From positions 44,857 through 108,856 of the forward strand of contig JAOADW010000049.1 in assembly GCA_026417115.1 (NCBI GenBank): a stretch of DNA of 64,000 bases, read 5' to 3'. Source of the DNA: Rhodocyclaceae bacterium (GTDB taxonomy: Bacteria; Pseudomonadota; Gammaproteobacteria; Burkholderiales; Rhodocyclaceae). How positions within the stretch are numbered: position 1 is the stretch's first letter; every line of letters begins with the position of its first letter. This document shows positions 1 through 11,173 of the stretch, piece after piece. The translations under genes were made by a program, and so were the position numbers. The notes beneath the pieces were generated by a model. It worked only from the letters and a program-made list of their open reading frames with translations, was not told the DNA's origin and did no database searches.

Positions 1-1
1 G

Positions 2-646
2 ATTCAAGTGCGCGCAGATCTTCTCGACGAGCGCCTGACCGCACCGACCGTCTCGCGCCAGGTCGACCGCTGGCTCGACGACATACGGAAAAGCCTGCCG
101 CCCGGCTATCGCATCGAAATGGGCGGCATGATCGAGGAAGCCGCCAAGAACGAAGCAGGTATCCAGGCCGTCGTGCCGTTCATGATCCTCGCCGTCATCA
201 CCCTCTTGATGTTCCAGTTGCGCAGCTTCGCGCGTACCTTGCTCGCGCTTTTGACGGCACCGCTGGGGCTCATCGGCGTGGCGCTGGCCCTCTTCCTCTT
301 CCGCGCTCCCTATGGCTTCGTCGCCAATCTGGGCGTCATCGCACTCGCGGGCATGATTCTGCGCAACACGGTGATACTCATCGATCAGATCGAGCAAGAC
401 GAACGCGCCGGCGTGCCTCCGTGGGAGGCCATCGTCGGCGCGACGGTGCGGCGCTTCCGCCCCATCATGCTCACCGCGGCAGCCGCTGTCTTGGCGATGA
501 TCCCGCTCTCGCGTCAGATCTTCTGGGGGCCCATGGCCATCGCGATCATGGGCGGGCTTGTCGTCGCCACCGTGCTCACGTTGTTCTTTCTGCCCGCTCT
601 CTATGCTGCATGGCGGCGCATCCCAGCGCCTTCCGCAGGAGCGTAG
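2..646 (+). CDS. RND-family efflux transporter permease, C-terminal part (truncated by window start)
   Basis: Frame open to window edge; protein has typical AcrB-like C-terminal TM segments (FMILAVITLLMFQLRSF..., ALAGMILRNTVILIDQIEQ, RRFRPIMLTAAAAVLAMIPL). Confidence 0.9.
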   Translation: MQVRADLLDERLTAPTVSRQVDRWLDDIRKSLPPGYRIEMGGMIEEAAKNEAGIQAVVPFMILAVITLLMFQLRSFARTLLALLTAPLGLIGVALALFLFRAPYGFVANLGVIALAGMILRNTVILIDQIEQDERAGVPPWEAIVGATVRRFRPIMLTAAAAVLAMIPLSRQIFWGPMAIAIMGGLVVATVLTLFFLPALYAAWRRIPAPSAGA

Positions 647-653
647 AATTGGC

Positions 654-681
654 TTGTAATTCCCCTCTTCGCCGCTATATT
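654..681 (+). promoter_or_regulatory. Candidate sigma70 promoter for pcm (TTGTAA - 16 nt - TATATT)
   Basis: -35 like TTGTAA at 654-659, -10 like TATATT at 676-681, only 8 nt before the pcm ATG. Confidence 0.45.
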
Positions 682-689
682 AGCAAACC

Positions 690-1352
690 ATGAATTACGA
701 AAAAGCCCGCCACCACATGATCGAGCAACAGCTCCGCCCATGGGAGGTGCTCGACCCCGCCGTCATCGATTCGCTCTATGCCGATCGTCGCGAGCTGTTC
801 GTACCCGAGGCGCTGCGCGCCTTCGCCTTTGCCGACGTGGCCCTTCCCCTGCCCCAGGGAGCTCAGATGTTGCCTCCCAAGCTCGAGGCGCATTGCCTGC
901 AAGCGCTCGCCCTCCAGCCCCATGAACGGGTGCTCGAAATCGGCACGGGCTCCGGCCACATGGCGGCTTTGCTTGGCCGCGCCGCGCATGAGGTTTGGAG
1001 CGTGGAGATCGACCCTTCTCTTGCCGAGCTCGCACGCGCGAACCTTGCGCGTGCCGGCATCGACAATGTCTCCGTGATCGTTGGCGACGGTCTCTTGGGC
1101 CTCGCGGATGGCGCCCCATACGACGCGATCCTGGTCTCTGGCGGCATCCGTCAGGTGCCGAGCGTGCTCATCGACCAACTCGCCGCGCAGGGGCGTTTGC
1201 TCGCCTTCGTCGGCGCTTCGCCAGTCTATACCTTGCGCAAGATGACGAAGCACGCCGACGGCGTGATCGTGACCGAGGATCTCTTGGAAACCGACGTGCC
1301 AGCACTCAGACAACCCGCCTTTGCGGCATTCGATTTTTCCTGCGCCGGATGA
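690..1352 (+). CDS. pcm: Protein-L-isoaspartate O-methyltransferase
   Basis: MIEQQLRPWEVLD, VLEIGTGSGHMAALLGRAAHEVWSVEIDP SAM-binding motif. Confidence 0.9.
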   Translation: MNYEKARHHMIEQQLRPWEVLDPAVIDSLYADRRELFVPEALRAFAFADVALPLPQGAQMLPPKLEAHCLQALALQPHERVLEIGTGSGHMAALLGRAAHEVWSVEIDPSLAELARANLARAGIDNVSVIVGDGLLGLADGAPYDAILVSGGIRQVPSVLIDQLAAQGRLLAFVGASPVYTLRKMTKHADGVIVTEDLLETDVPALRQPAFAAFDFSCAG

Positions 1353-1681
1353 AACAAATCACCGCCTTGCAGCTCAAACAGTGGCTCGACGACGCAAAAG
1401 CGGGGAAAAGAGAAGCCCCGCTCTTGATCGACGTGCGCGAGCCCTGGGAATACCATATCGTGCATATCCCGGGGGCGAAACTCATGCCCATGCGCACGAT
1501 CCCTTTGCGCATCCACGAGCTGCCGCGCGAAAAAGACCTCGCCATCGTTTGCCATCATGGGGCGCGCAGCTATCAGGTTTGCTTGTTCCTCGAGCAACAC
1601 GGTTTCGACAGGCTTTTCAACCTCTATGGCGGCATGGCTGCCTGGTCGAGAGACGCAGATCCCACGGCGCCCACCTACTGA
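1349..1681 (+). CDS. Rhodanese-like domain protein
   Basis: LLIDVREPWEYHIVHIPGA...IVCHHGARSYQVCLFLEQHGFDRLFNLYGGMAAW; internal ATG of ORF 995-1681. Confidence 0.88.
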   Translation: MKQITALQLKQWLDDAKAGKREAPLLIDVREPWEYHIVHIPGAKLMPMRTIPLRIHELPREKDLAIVCHHGARSYQVCLFLEQHGFDRLFNLYGGMAAWSRDADPTAPTY

Positions 1682-1701
1682 TCACCGTCACCTGCGAGAA
1701 G

Positions 1702-3027
1702 ATGATGAAAAAATCGTTTGCCTTCTTCCTCGGCTTCCTTGGAACGTCCTGCTTCTCTCTGAACGCCCTGGGCGCAGATCTCCTCGAGGTCTATCGGAGC
1801 GCGCAAGGATATGACGCCCAATATGCGGCGGCAAAAGCGCAGCTTTCCGCAGGGCGCGAAAAGCTGCCGCAAGGACGCTCTGGCGTGCTGCCCAGCGTCT
1901 CATTTTCCGCCAACACGAATTGGAACGATCTGGAAAGCCGCGCGCGCGCCACGGGCACGACGGTGGATCGTCGCTACAACAGCAATGGCTGGAATGTCAC
2001 GCTGACCCAACCGCTCTTCCGCTGGCAGAACTGGGTCGGCTTGCGTCAATCGGAGCTCGCCGTGATGGCAGCGGAGCTCCAGATGGCGCAAGCCGAACAA
2101 GATCTCGCCATGCGCGTCGCGCAAGCGTATTTCGACGTGTTGCTGGCGCAGGAAACGCTTACGACCGTGCGCGCACAAAAGGCCGCGATCGCCGAGCAGC
2201 TCGACGCCGCGAAACGCAATTTCGAGGTCGGTACGGCGACGATCACCGACACCCATGAGGCGCAAGCGCGTTTCGATTTGATCGTGGCCCAAGAAATCGC
2301 CGCCGAAAACGACCTCGTTGTCAAGCGCCAGTCCTTGGCCACCCTCACCGGAGAGGCGCCCGAACGATTGAAACGCCTCAAAGACATGGTGCGCATCGAC
2401 AAGCCGCAGCCCGACGCTCTCGAGCACTGGGTCGCGGCTGCAGAGTCCGACAGCCTCCTCGTCAAGCTCGCACAAGCCAACTTGGAGATCGCGCAGCGCG
2501 AAACGGAAAAGCAGCGCGCTGGCCATTATCCGACGCTCGATCTCGTCGCCACGCATGGCAAAAGCTCCAGTGGTTTTTCCACCACGGGCGGCTACGACAA
2601 TACGACGAGCACGATCGGCTTGCAGTTCGTCTTGCCCCTTTATGCAGGCGGCGGCATCTCCTCCCGTGAGCGCGAAGCCGCTGCGCTTGCGGAAAAGGCG
2701 CGCGCTGAACTCGAGCAAGCGCGCCGCCAGGCCGCGCTTGCGGCCCGACAGGCCTATCTCGGCGTCAATGCCGGCCTTGCGCAAATCCGTGCGCTGGAAG
2801 CTGGCGTAAAATCTTCCGAGCTCGCGCTCGAATCGAACAAGCTCGGCTATGAAGTCGGCGTCCGCATCAACATCGACGTACTCAACGCACAGAGCCAGCT
2901 TTATGACACTCGCCAGAAATTGGCGAAAGCGCGCATCGAGACCTTGCTGTCTCAGCTCAAACTCAAAGCAGCCGCCGGAAGCCTGGGCGCCGAAGACCTC
3001 GCCGCCATCAACACCTTGCTCGAATGA
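1702..3027 (+). CDS. TolC family outer membrane efflux protein
   Basis: Signal peptide and repeated TolC-type helices (NWNVTLTQPLFRWQNWVGLRQSE...AYFDVLLAQETL); internal start of ORF 1321-3027. Confidence 0.9.
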   Translation: MMKKSFAFFLGFLGTSCFSLNALGADLLEVYRSAQGYDAQYAAAKAQLSAGREKLPQGRSGVLPSVSFSANTNWNDLESRARATGTTVDRRYNSNGWNVTLTQPLFRWQNWVGLRQSELAVMAAELQMAQAEQDLAMRVAQAYFDVLLAQETLTTVRAQKAAIAEQLDAAKRNFEVGTATITDTHEAQARFDLIVAQEIAAENDLVVKRQSLATLTGEAPERLKRLKDMVRIDKPQPDALEHWVAAAESDSLLVKLAQANLEIAQRETEKQRAGHYPTLDLVATHGKSSSGFSTTGGYDNTTSTIGLQFVLPLYAGGGISSREREAAALAEKARAELEQARRQAALAARQAYLGVNAGLAQIRALEAGVKSSELALESNKLGYEVGVRINIDVLNAQSQLYDTRQKLAKARIETLLSQLKLKAAAGSLGAEDLAAINTLLE

Positions 3028-3036
3028 GCGCACGCA

Positions 3037-4362
3037 ATGATCGGCCTCTTTAGGCGCTTGATCGGCAAGACAGAAGAGATGCCGATCTCACCCGACCCCT
3101 TCGGCCGCGAAGCGGCCCATCCCCCTGCGCCCCCTTCCGCTGCCGCCGTCAAGCCGCCTCCCCCACAGGCAATCCTTCGTCGGGAAGAGATCATCGACGC
3201 CCGCATGCGACTTGCGGGTTATCGCTATTTGGTCGAAGCCTCCGCCGACCACGTCCCCAGCGCCGCTGAAATATTGTCGCTCTGTCAAGAAGCGCGCATC
3301 AAGCCGTTTGCCGAGCGTCGCTTGATCGTTCTCACGCTCGCTGCGCAGGATTGGCTCGCGGCGGATTTCGGCAGCCTCGCCTCGCCCCGTCTCGTGGTTC
3401 ATTTTTCGCCGCCGCGGGAAGAAACGCTGCCAACCTGGCTTCATGCGATCGAGTCGGCGCGCACGCAAGGCATCGGCCTCGCGGTCTCCGTCGAAAGCCT
3501 CGTCCATTTGCCTGAGACGGCGAAAGTCGATCTCGTGTTGATCGATTACTCCGCCTACTCGTTCTTGAGCTTTGAACAGATGCTCATGCGGCTAAGCACC
3601 CAGAGGCCGGATGCTCCCCTCTGGGTCGATCGCGTTCCCGGCTGGGCCGAGCGCCACTACTGCCATGCTCATGGCGCGGCCTATTGTAGCGGTCCTTTTG
3701 CGACAGCCCCTTTTGACGATGAAGGCGAAACGCTCAATGAAAGCCGCATCGTCCTGATCGAAATGCTCAATCTCGTGCGTCAGGATGCGGATATTGCCGC
3801 CATCGCCGCAGTCGCCAAGCGCGATCCGGCCGTGACCCTCAAGCTCGTCGCGCTCGCCAATTCTCCCGTCTTCGGGCTTGAGCGCACCATCACGAGCCTC
3901 GAACAAGCAATCCTGATGGTGGGCAGAGAGTCGCTTTATCGCTGGCTGGCGATTGGTTTGTTCCGTACCGGCAAAGGTTCTCCTCGCGATGAGATGCTGC
4001 TCGAAATCGCGCTCACGCGAGGACGCCTGCTGGAGCTCATCGGCACGCGGCTTGGGCTTGCCAAGCATGAATGCGATGAGCTGTTTCTCGTCGGCCTACT
4101 CTCCCTCATCGATAGCCTCTTAGGCCAGTCGATCACGCAGATCGTCGAGCGTCTTCGCTTGCCCCAAGCGGTACGCAGCGTCTTGCTCGACAGCAGCGGC
4201 CCCTGGGGACGCTATTTGCTGCTCGCCCTGGCCGCCGAAAGAGACCGCGGGGACATCGTCGCAACCCTTGCAGAAAAAATCGGCCTCACCCTTGCCGACC
4301 TCGCCTCTGCGCTCAACGAGGCGCGCGCATGGGCAGAGGGCGCGATCGCTAGCGATCATTGA
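3037..4362 (+). CDS. HDOD domain signalling protein with N-terminal EAL-like (probably degenerate) region
   Basis: C-terminal HDOD signature (VAKRDPAVTLKLVALANSPVFGLERTITSLEQAILMVG); N-terminal half like YuxH-type proteins. Confidence 0.75.
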   Translation: MIGLFRRLIGKTEEMPISPDPFGREAAHPPAPPSAAAVKPPPPQAILRREEIIDARMRLAGYRYLVEASADHVPSAAEILSLCQEARIKPFAERRLIVLTLAAQDWLAADFGSLASPRLVVHFSPPREETLPTWLHAIESARTQGIGLAVSVESLVHLPETAKVDLVLIDYSAYSFLSFEQMLMRLSTQRPDAPLWVDRVPGWAERHYCHAHGAAYCSGPFATAPFDDEGETLNESRIVLIEMLNLVRQDADIAAIAAVAKRDPAVTLKLVALANSPVFGLERTITSLEQAILMVGRESLYRWLAIGLFRTGKGSPRDEMLLEIALTRGRLLELIGTRLGLAKHECDELFLVGLLSLIDSLLGQSITQIVERLRLPQAVRSVLLDSSGPWGRYLLLALAAERDRGDIVATLAEKIGLTLADLASALNEARAWAEGAIASDH

Positions 4363-5642
4363 GCCTCGATGGGCAAACGCGTTGCGACCAATGCCAGCGT
4401 TTTTTCCGTCGCGCCGCGGTGGCGGGCGGCGAAATCCACGCCCGCCTTGCTCATCGCGGCGCGCGCCTGCGCATCGCCAAGCAGCATGAGCGCAGCGTCG
4501 ACAAGTTCCGCTGCCTGGCCGATTTGACGCACCGCGCCGCAAGCGAGCGCGCTGGCTGCGGCCTCAGCGAAATTGAACGTCGAGGTTCCGATCAACGTCG
4601 GCACCCCCAGCGCGCAAGGCTCGATCAGGTTTTGCCCGCCATGATCGAGGAGAGTGCCGCCCACGAAGGCCACGTCCGCCACCCGATAATAGGCCGGAAG
4701 CTCTCCTAGGCTATCGCCCAGCCAGACCTGCGTGTGTCTGGCGATCGGCGCACCTTGCGAGCGGCGCTGCAAAGAGAAACCCGCGCGCTCGATCAGCCGC
4801 GCCACTTCGTCGAAACGCTGAGGATGACGGGGGACCATCACGAGGAGCACGTCCTCTGGAATACGCGGCTGTGCGGCGCGCCATGCGTCCAGGATCCGTT
4901 CCTCTTCGCCCGCGCGGGTGCTTGCGCAGAGGAATACGCGCCGGCCAGCACAGAAGGCGGAAAAATCGGGCAAATCCTTCGGCCAAGCCACGTCGAACTT
5001 GAGATTGCCCGTCACGACGACCTCTTGCGCGCCCAGGCGTAAAAACCGCTCGCGATCGGCCTCACTCTGTGCGCCGATTGCCGCAAAGCCCTGCATCGTT
5101 TCGCGTATCAGTTTCGGCCAACGCAGATATCGCTGCAGCGAGCGCTCGGAGAGGCGGGCATTGACGAGCAGGATCGGCACGCCCGCGCGAGCGCATTCGG
5201 CGACGAGATTCGGCCAGACTTCAGTTTCCAGGATCAGGCCAAGGCTTGGCCGGTAATGGCGCAAAAACCGTCGCATCGCCCAGGGCAGGTCATACGGCAA
5301 ATAGGCGCATTCCACCTCTTCGCCAAACAGTTTGGCAGCCATCGCGCGTCCCGTCGGCGTCATCTGCGTCACGAGGAAACGATGGCGCGGATAGCTGCGC
5401 CGCAATGCTGCGAGCAATGGCTGAGCCGCCCGTGTCTCGCCCACCGAGACCGCATGCAGCCAAATCAAGGGGGCGTCGTGGGCAACGCCGCGATAAACGC
5501 CCATCCGCTCAGGCCAATCTCGTCGGTATTCAGGCTGGCGCCGCGCGCGCCACAACAGATGCGCAAACGCGAACGGCAACAGAAGATGCACGAGCAAGGT
5601 ATAGAAGAGGCGCGCCATCTCAGCGTGCCGCCAGCAGCGCAT
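4356..5642 (-). CDS. waaA: 3-deoxy-D-manno-octulosonic acid (Kdo) transferase
   Basis: IWLHAVSVGETRAAQPLLAALRR, FVGGTLLDHGGQNLIEP; GT30-type sequence; first ~8 codons of the ORF may be upstream of the true start. Confidence 0.9.
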   Translation of the reverse strand: MRCWRHAEMARLFYTLLVHLLLPFAFAHLLWRARRQPEYRRDWPERMGVYRGVAHDAPLIWLHAVSVGETRAAQPLLAALRRSYPRHRFLVTQMTPTGRAMAAKLFGEEVECAYLPYDLPWAMRRFLRHYRPSLGLILETEVWPNLVAECARAGVPILLVNARLSERSLQRYLRWPKLIRETMQGFAAIGAQSEADRERFLRLGAQEVVVTGNLKFDVAWPKDLPDFSAFCAGRRVFLCASTRAGEEERILDAWRAAQPRIPEDVLLVMVPRHPQRFDEVARLIERAGFSLQRRSQGAPIARHTQVWLGDSLGELPAYYRVADVAFVGGTLLDHGGQNLIEPCALGVPTLIGTSTFNFAEAAASALACGAVRQIGQAAELVDAALMLLGDAQARAAMSKAGVDFAARHRGATEKTLALVATRLPIEAQ

Positions 5643-6591
5643 CGACGGCGGCAGCGACTTCGGCCACCGACGGCGCAGCGCCGGCCGCGCCGAGGTTGTG
5701 ATAGGGGGTTGCCGCGAAAACCCCCGTGCTCTCGGGATTCGAGGCGCAAAAGATCGCCACCGTCGGCCGCCCCAACGCCGCGGCCAGATGGGTTAGCCCC
5801 GTATCGACGCCGATCGCCAGGCGCGCGCCGGCCAAGAGCCGCGCCACTTCCCCAAGCGGCATCCAGGGCGCCACCGTCGCTCGCGGAAGATGCGTCGCGA
5901 GCCGCTGCGCGCGCTCGAGTTCCGCTCGGCTGCCGCCCAGCAACACACAGTTCATTTCCCGTTCATGGAGCGTTTTTGCCAGCGCGATCCAGTGCGCGTC
6001 CTGCCATTCCTTTTCCGCTCGGCTCGTGAAGGTCAAGAAAACGGCGTAATCTCCTTTGGGCAGCCAGCCGCCGCGCCAGGGCGGCACGCTCAAGCCGTAA
6101 TCCGGCTCATGCGCGGCGATCTCGTAACCGAGCACGCCGGCGGCCAACAGGCGATTGCGCGTCACGGCATGCGCCGTACGCGGCACATCGACGGCGGCGT
6201 CATAGGCCAGGGCAGCGAGGCCCTCGCGCGGATCGGCAAAGCCATATTTTTTTCCGCGCGCACAGGCGGCAAGCAGCGCGCTCTTCACCAACCCCTGGCA
6301 ATCAATGACATAGTCGTAACCAAATTCCGCTCCCAACGGCTGGCGCACCGCGCGACGATATGCGGCGATTTCGCGCCACGTCGCCGCCTGGCCCAGGGCG
6401 CGGCGCCACCGTCGTACGGCCACGGGAATCACCGTCGCTACGGCCGCATGCAAGCGCACGAGGTCGGCAAAAGGCTCTTCCACGACCCAATCGATGACGG
6501 CGTGGGGAAACTGGCAGCGGATGTCGCTTGCCACCGGCAGGGCATGCACGACGTCGCCAAGCGAACTCGTTTTGACCAGCAGGATGCGCAT
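5620..6591 (-). CDS. waaC: Lipopolysaccharide heptosyltransferase I
   Basis: MRILLVKTSSLGDVVHALPVASDIR...; GT9 motif IGVDTGLTHLAAALGRPTVAIF. Confidence 0.92.
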   Translation of the reverse strand: MRILLVKTSSLGDVVHALPVASDIRCQFPHAVIDWVVEEPFADLVRLHAAVATVIPVAVRRWRRALGQAATWREIAAYRRAVRQPLGAEFGYDYVIDCQGLVKSALLAACARGKKYGFADPREGLAALAYDAAVDVPRTAHAVTRNRLLAAGVLGYEIAAHEPDYGLSVPPWRGGWLPKGDYAVFLTFTSRAEKEWQDAHWIALAKTLHEREMNCVLLGGSRAELERAQRLATHLPRATVAPWMPLGEVARLLAGARLAIGVDTGLTHLAAALGRPTVAIFCASNPESTGVFAATPYHNLGAAGAAPSVAEVAAAVDALLAAR

Positions 6592-6610
6592 CTGATGCAG
6601 ACCGTGGCGT

Positions 6611-7519
6611 TTAGCTTTCTTCGAAATAGTCGCTGTCGATGCGTTTGACGGCGAACACCTCCGCCACTGTCACGCCCACATCATGATCGATCATCAATTC
6701 CGCCAACGTCCTGCCATCGATGAGCACGACCTTCGGATCGATGTATTTGACATAGTCGATCGCCTCTGGCGTAAACCACGAGGTCGTCAAAAACACCCCT
6801 TTTCTGGCGCGCAGCCCCTGCAAGGCGCCCACGAACCGTTGCACCTCGGGGCGGCCTACGACGTTCTGCCAGCGTTTGGCCTGAAGATAGACGACGTCGA
6901 ATCCGAGCGGATCCTCCTTGATCAAGCCATCGATGCCTCCGTCGCCACTGCGGCCAAGATGCTGCGCCGCCTCCCTAGGCGAGCCGCCATATCCCATCTT
7001 GACGAGCAAATCGATGACCAATCGCTCGAAAAATTGGGGCGAACACTCCTTGATGCGCTCCAAAAGTTCTTCCGCAAGCCTTGCGCGCATCGCGCGAGCG
7101 GCGGAATCGAGCATTTCTTCGGGTGAATACGCCTGCCGTTCCTGATCATGGCGTATTTCGTCGTCGGCATTCGCCGCCACGGCGCGAAACTCCCGAAACT
7201 CTGGAAAACGCATGAGATCCTTGATCGACAAGGCGGATGGCTTTTCCGCCAGCACCTCCTTGCCCCGTGGCGAAATGCGAAAAAACCCCCGTTGCATCGA
7301 GGTCAGCAAACCAGCCTTTTTCAAATAAGTGATCGCCCAGCCGACACGATTGGCGAAAACAGTTTCCCGCCCGCTCGACAAGGGCAGCGCGCGCTCTTCT
7401 TCGCTGAGCGCAAACGTCTTCGCCAAGGCATCGACTGCTTCGCTTCTGCTATGTTCGCGCTCGTCCGCCGTGAATTGGAGAAGCGGCAGCATCAGGCTCT
7501 GGAAATCGGGAATGGACAA
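6611..7519 (-). CDS. Mrr-type restriction endonuclease family protein (Mrr_N + Mrr_cat)
   Basis: N-terminal winged-helix-like region and C-terminal MGYGGSPREAAQHLGRSGDGGIDGLIKEDPLGFDVVYLQAKRW (D-QAK catalytic motif). Confidence 0.85.
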   Translation of the reverse strand: MSIPDFQSLMLPLLQFTADEREHSRSEAVDALAKTFALSEEERALPLSSGRETVFANRVGWAITYLKKAGLLTSMQRGFFRISPRGKEVLAEKPSALSIKDLMRFPEFREFRAVAANADDEIRHDQERQAYSPEEMLDSAARAMRARLAEELLERIKECSPQFFERLVIDLLVKMGYGGSPREAAQHLGRSGDGGIDGLIKEDPLGFDVVYLQAKRWQNVVGRPEVQRFVGALQGLRARKGVFLTTSWFTPEAIDYVKYIDPKVVLIDGRTLAELMIDHDVGVTVAEVFAVKRIDSDYFEES

Positions 7520-7570
7520 TTCCTTCCTCCTAGGCGATAAGAGGCTGGGCGATTATAGTAGCGGCCAACC

Positions 7571-8395
7571 ATGCGCCCAACGCCCACGCTTCCCCTTTCG
7601 GCCGTGATCATCACGCGCGATGCCGCGCAAACGCTGCCAGCATGCCTGGCAAGCCTCCACTTCTGCGCTGAGATCCTCGTCGTCGATTCGGGCAGCCAGG
7701 ATGAGACGGTCGCCCTCGCAAAAGCGGCAGGATGCCGGGTCATCGAAACACATTGGCGCGGATATGGCGCGCAAAAGCAGTTTGCCGCCGAACAAGCCTC
7801 CCACGACTGGGTGCTCTCGCTCGACGCCGATGAACGCGTAACCCCGGCGCTTGCCGAAAGCATTGCACGCGCGCTGCAAGCGCCTACACATGTAGCCTTT
7901 CGCATTGCGCGCCGCAATCGCTTCCTAGGCCGTTATCTCGCGCATGGCGAAGGCTATCCCGATTGGTGCGTGCGCCTCTTCGACCGCCGACGCGCACATT
8001 GGTCCGACGACGCCGTCCATGAGCGCGTCATCGTCTCTGGCGAAATCGGCACGCTCGACGGCGACCTCTTGCACGATTCGGCCGAAACGCTCGAACGCTA
8101 TCTAGAAAAACAGAACCGCTATTCCACCCTCGCGGCGGAAGCCGCCTGGCGGCAGGGCAAGCGGAGCTCGGCCATACGGCTTTTCTGTTCTCCCCTCCTG
8201 CGTTTCGTCAAGTTTTATCTCGTGCGTCGTGGCTTTCTTGATGGCCTGCCAGGCCTCATTCATATTCTGATCGGCTGCTACGCGAGTTTCGCCAAGCATG
8301 CCAAACTGATCGAGCGCGAACGGGAAGAACTGGAAACACGCTCCCTTGCAAAAGGGCAAAAAGACCCTGGTTCGCTCTTCGACGAGGCGCCGTGA
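7571..8395 (+). CDS. Glycosyltransferase family 2 (LPS core biosynthesis type, KdtX/WaaE-like)
   Basis: LSAVIITRDAAQTLPACLASLHFCAEILVVDSGSQDETV; DWVLSLDADERVT. Confidence 0.88.
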   Translation: MRPTPTLPLSAVIITRDAAQTLPACLASLHFCAEILVVDSGSQDETVALAKAAGCRVIETHWRGYGAQKQFAAEQASHDWVLSLDADERVTPALAESIARALQAPTHVAFRIARRNRFLGRYLAHGEGYPDWCVRLFDRRRAHWSDDAVHERVIVSGEIGTLDGDLLHDSAETLERYLEKQNRYSTLAAEAAWRQGKRSSAIRLFCSPLLRFVKFYLVRRGFLDGLPGLIHILIGCYASFAKHAKLIEREREELETRSLAKGQKDPGSLFDEAP

Positions 8396-8396
8396 G

Positions 8397-9005
8397 CTAC
8401 CAGCAGCGAGGCGTGAAACGGGCGTCGTTCTTCACCTCGACGATTTCGCCATTCTGCGCGAGCACCCAAAGGCCTTGACTGTAGGCAAAGCGTTGTGCAT
8501 CCCGCGTCCAATGCATCGCAGCGATGGCGCCTTGCAAGCGCAAATCGGCAAAACGCGGAAACGCGTCTTTGAATTTGTCCAGACGCGCCAAATGTTCGCG
8601 CACCTCCTCAATGCCCGCATGGCTTTTGCATTCGACGGCCACCGCGACATCGGAATCGATGACGAGAAGATCGACCTCGCAGATGAGCTCGCCAGACTCA
8701 TTCACCGCCTCGAGACGGCGCAGCACTTGATTGACCGGCAGGCCCCGCGCACGAAAGAGCTTGACCACCGCGGGTTCGACGAGACCCTCGACGAAATCGC
8801 CAAGGCGGTTGCCCAACTTGCCGAGCTGTCGCTCGAGCCGACGCAATGCCTCTTCTTGCTGGGCGCGCATTGCCTCGATGCGCCGATCCGTCTCCTGCAT
8901 GCGCCGGTCGGTCTCCTTACTTTGTTCGACGAGCTCCGCCAGCATGCGCTTGACATCCTCCCAACTGATTTCTTCGCGCGCACCCATCGTTCTTCCTCTC
9001 TGCAT
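8397..9005 (-). CDS. DUF3782-like protein: coiled-coil plus PD-(D/E)XK nuclease-like domain
   Basis: Heptad-rich N-terminus (KETDRRMQETDRRIEAMRAQQEEALRRLERQL) then ICEVDLLVIDSDVAVAVECK. Confidence 0.65.
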   Translation of the reverse strand: MQRGRTMGAREEISWEDVKRMLAELVEQSKETDRRMQETDRRIEAMRAQQEEALRRLERQLGKLGNRLGDFVEGLVEPAVVKLFRARGLPVNQVLRRLEAVNESGELICEVDLLVIDSDVAVAVECKSHAGIEEVREHLARLDKFKDAFPRFADLRLQGAIAAMHWTRDAQRFAYSQGLWVLAQNGEIVEVKNDARFTPRCW

Positions 9006-9180
9006 GCAATCGGCACAAAATGCTTGCGCTGCCTATTGATCATAGGAAAACGAGATCATAACGCCGGCTCTGCGTCACTCGACCCCTCCCTCTCGGTCAT
9101 GCATGCTGTCGCCGTGACGCGCGAAAACCCGCCCGCCGTCCCCCATGGTTGGATAGGCGCGCAAGAAAGCTGCTTTGTGC

Positions 9181-11124
<1,944 letters not shown>

Positions 11125-11173
11125 TCAATTTTCTGCCGTAAATAGCTGAGCAACAAAGAAGAAGGCGAACCCC

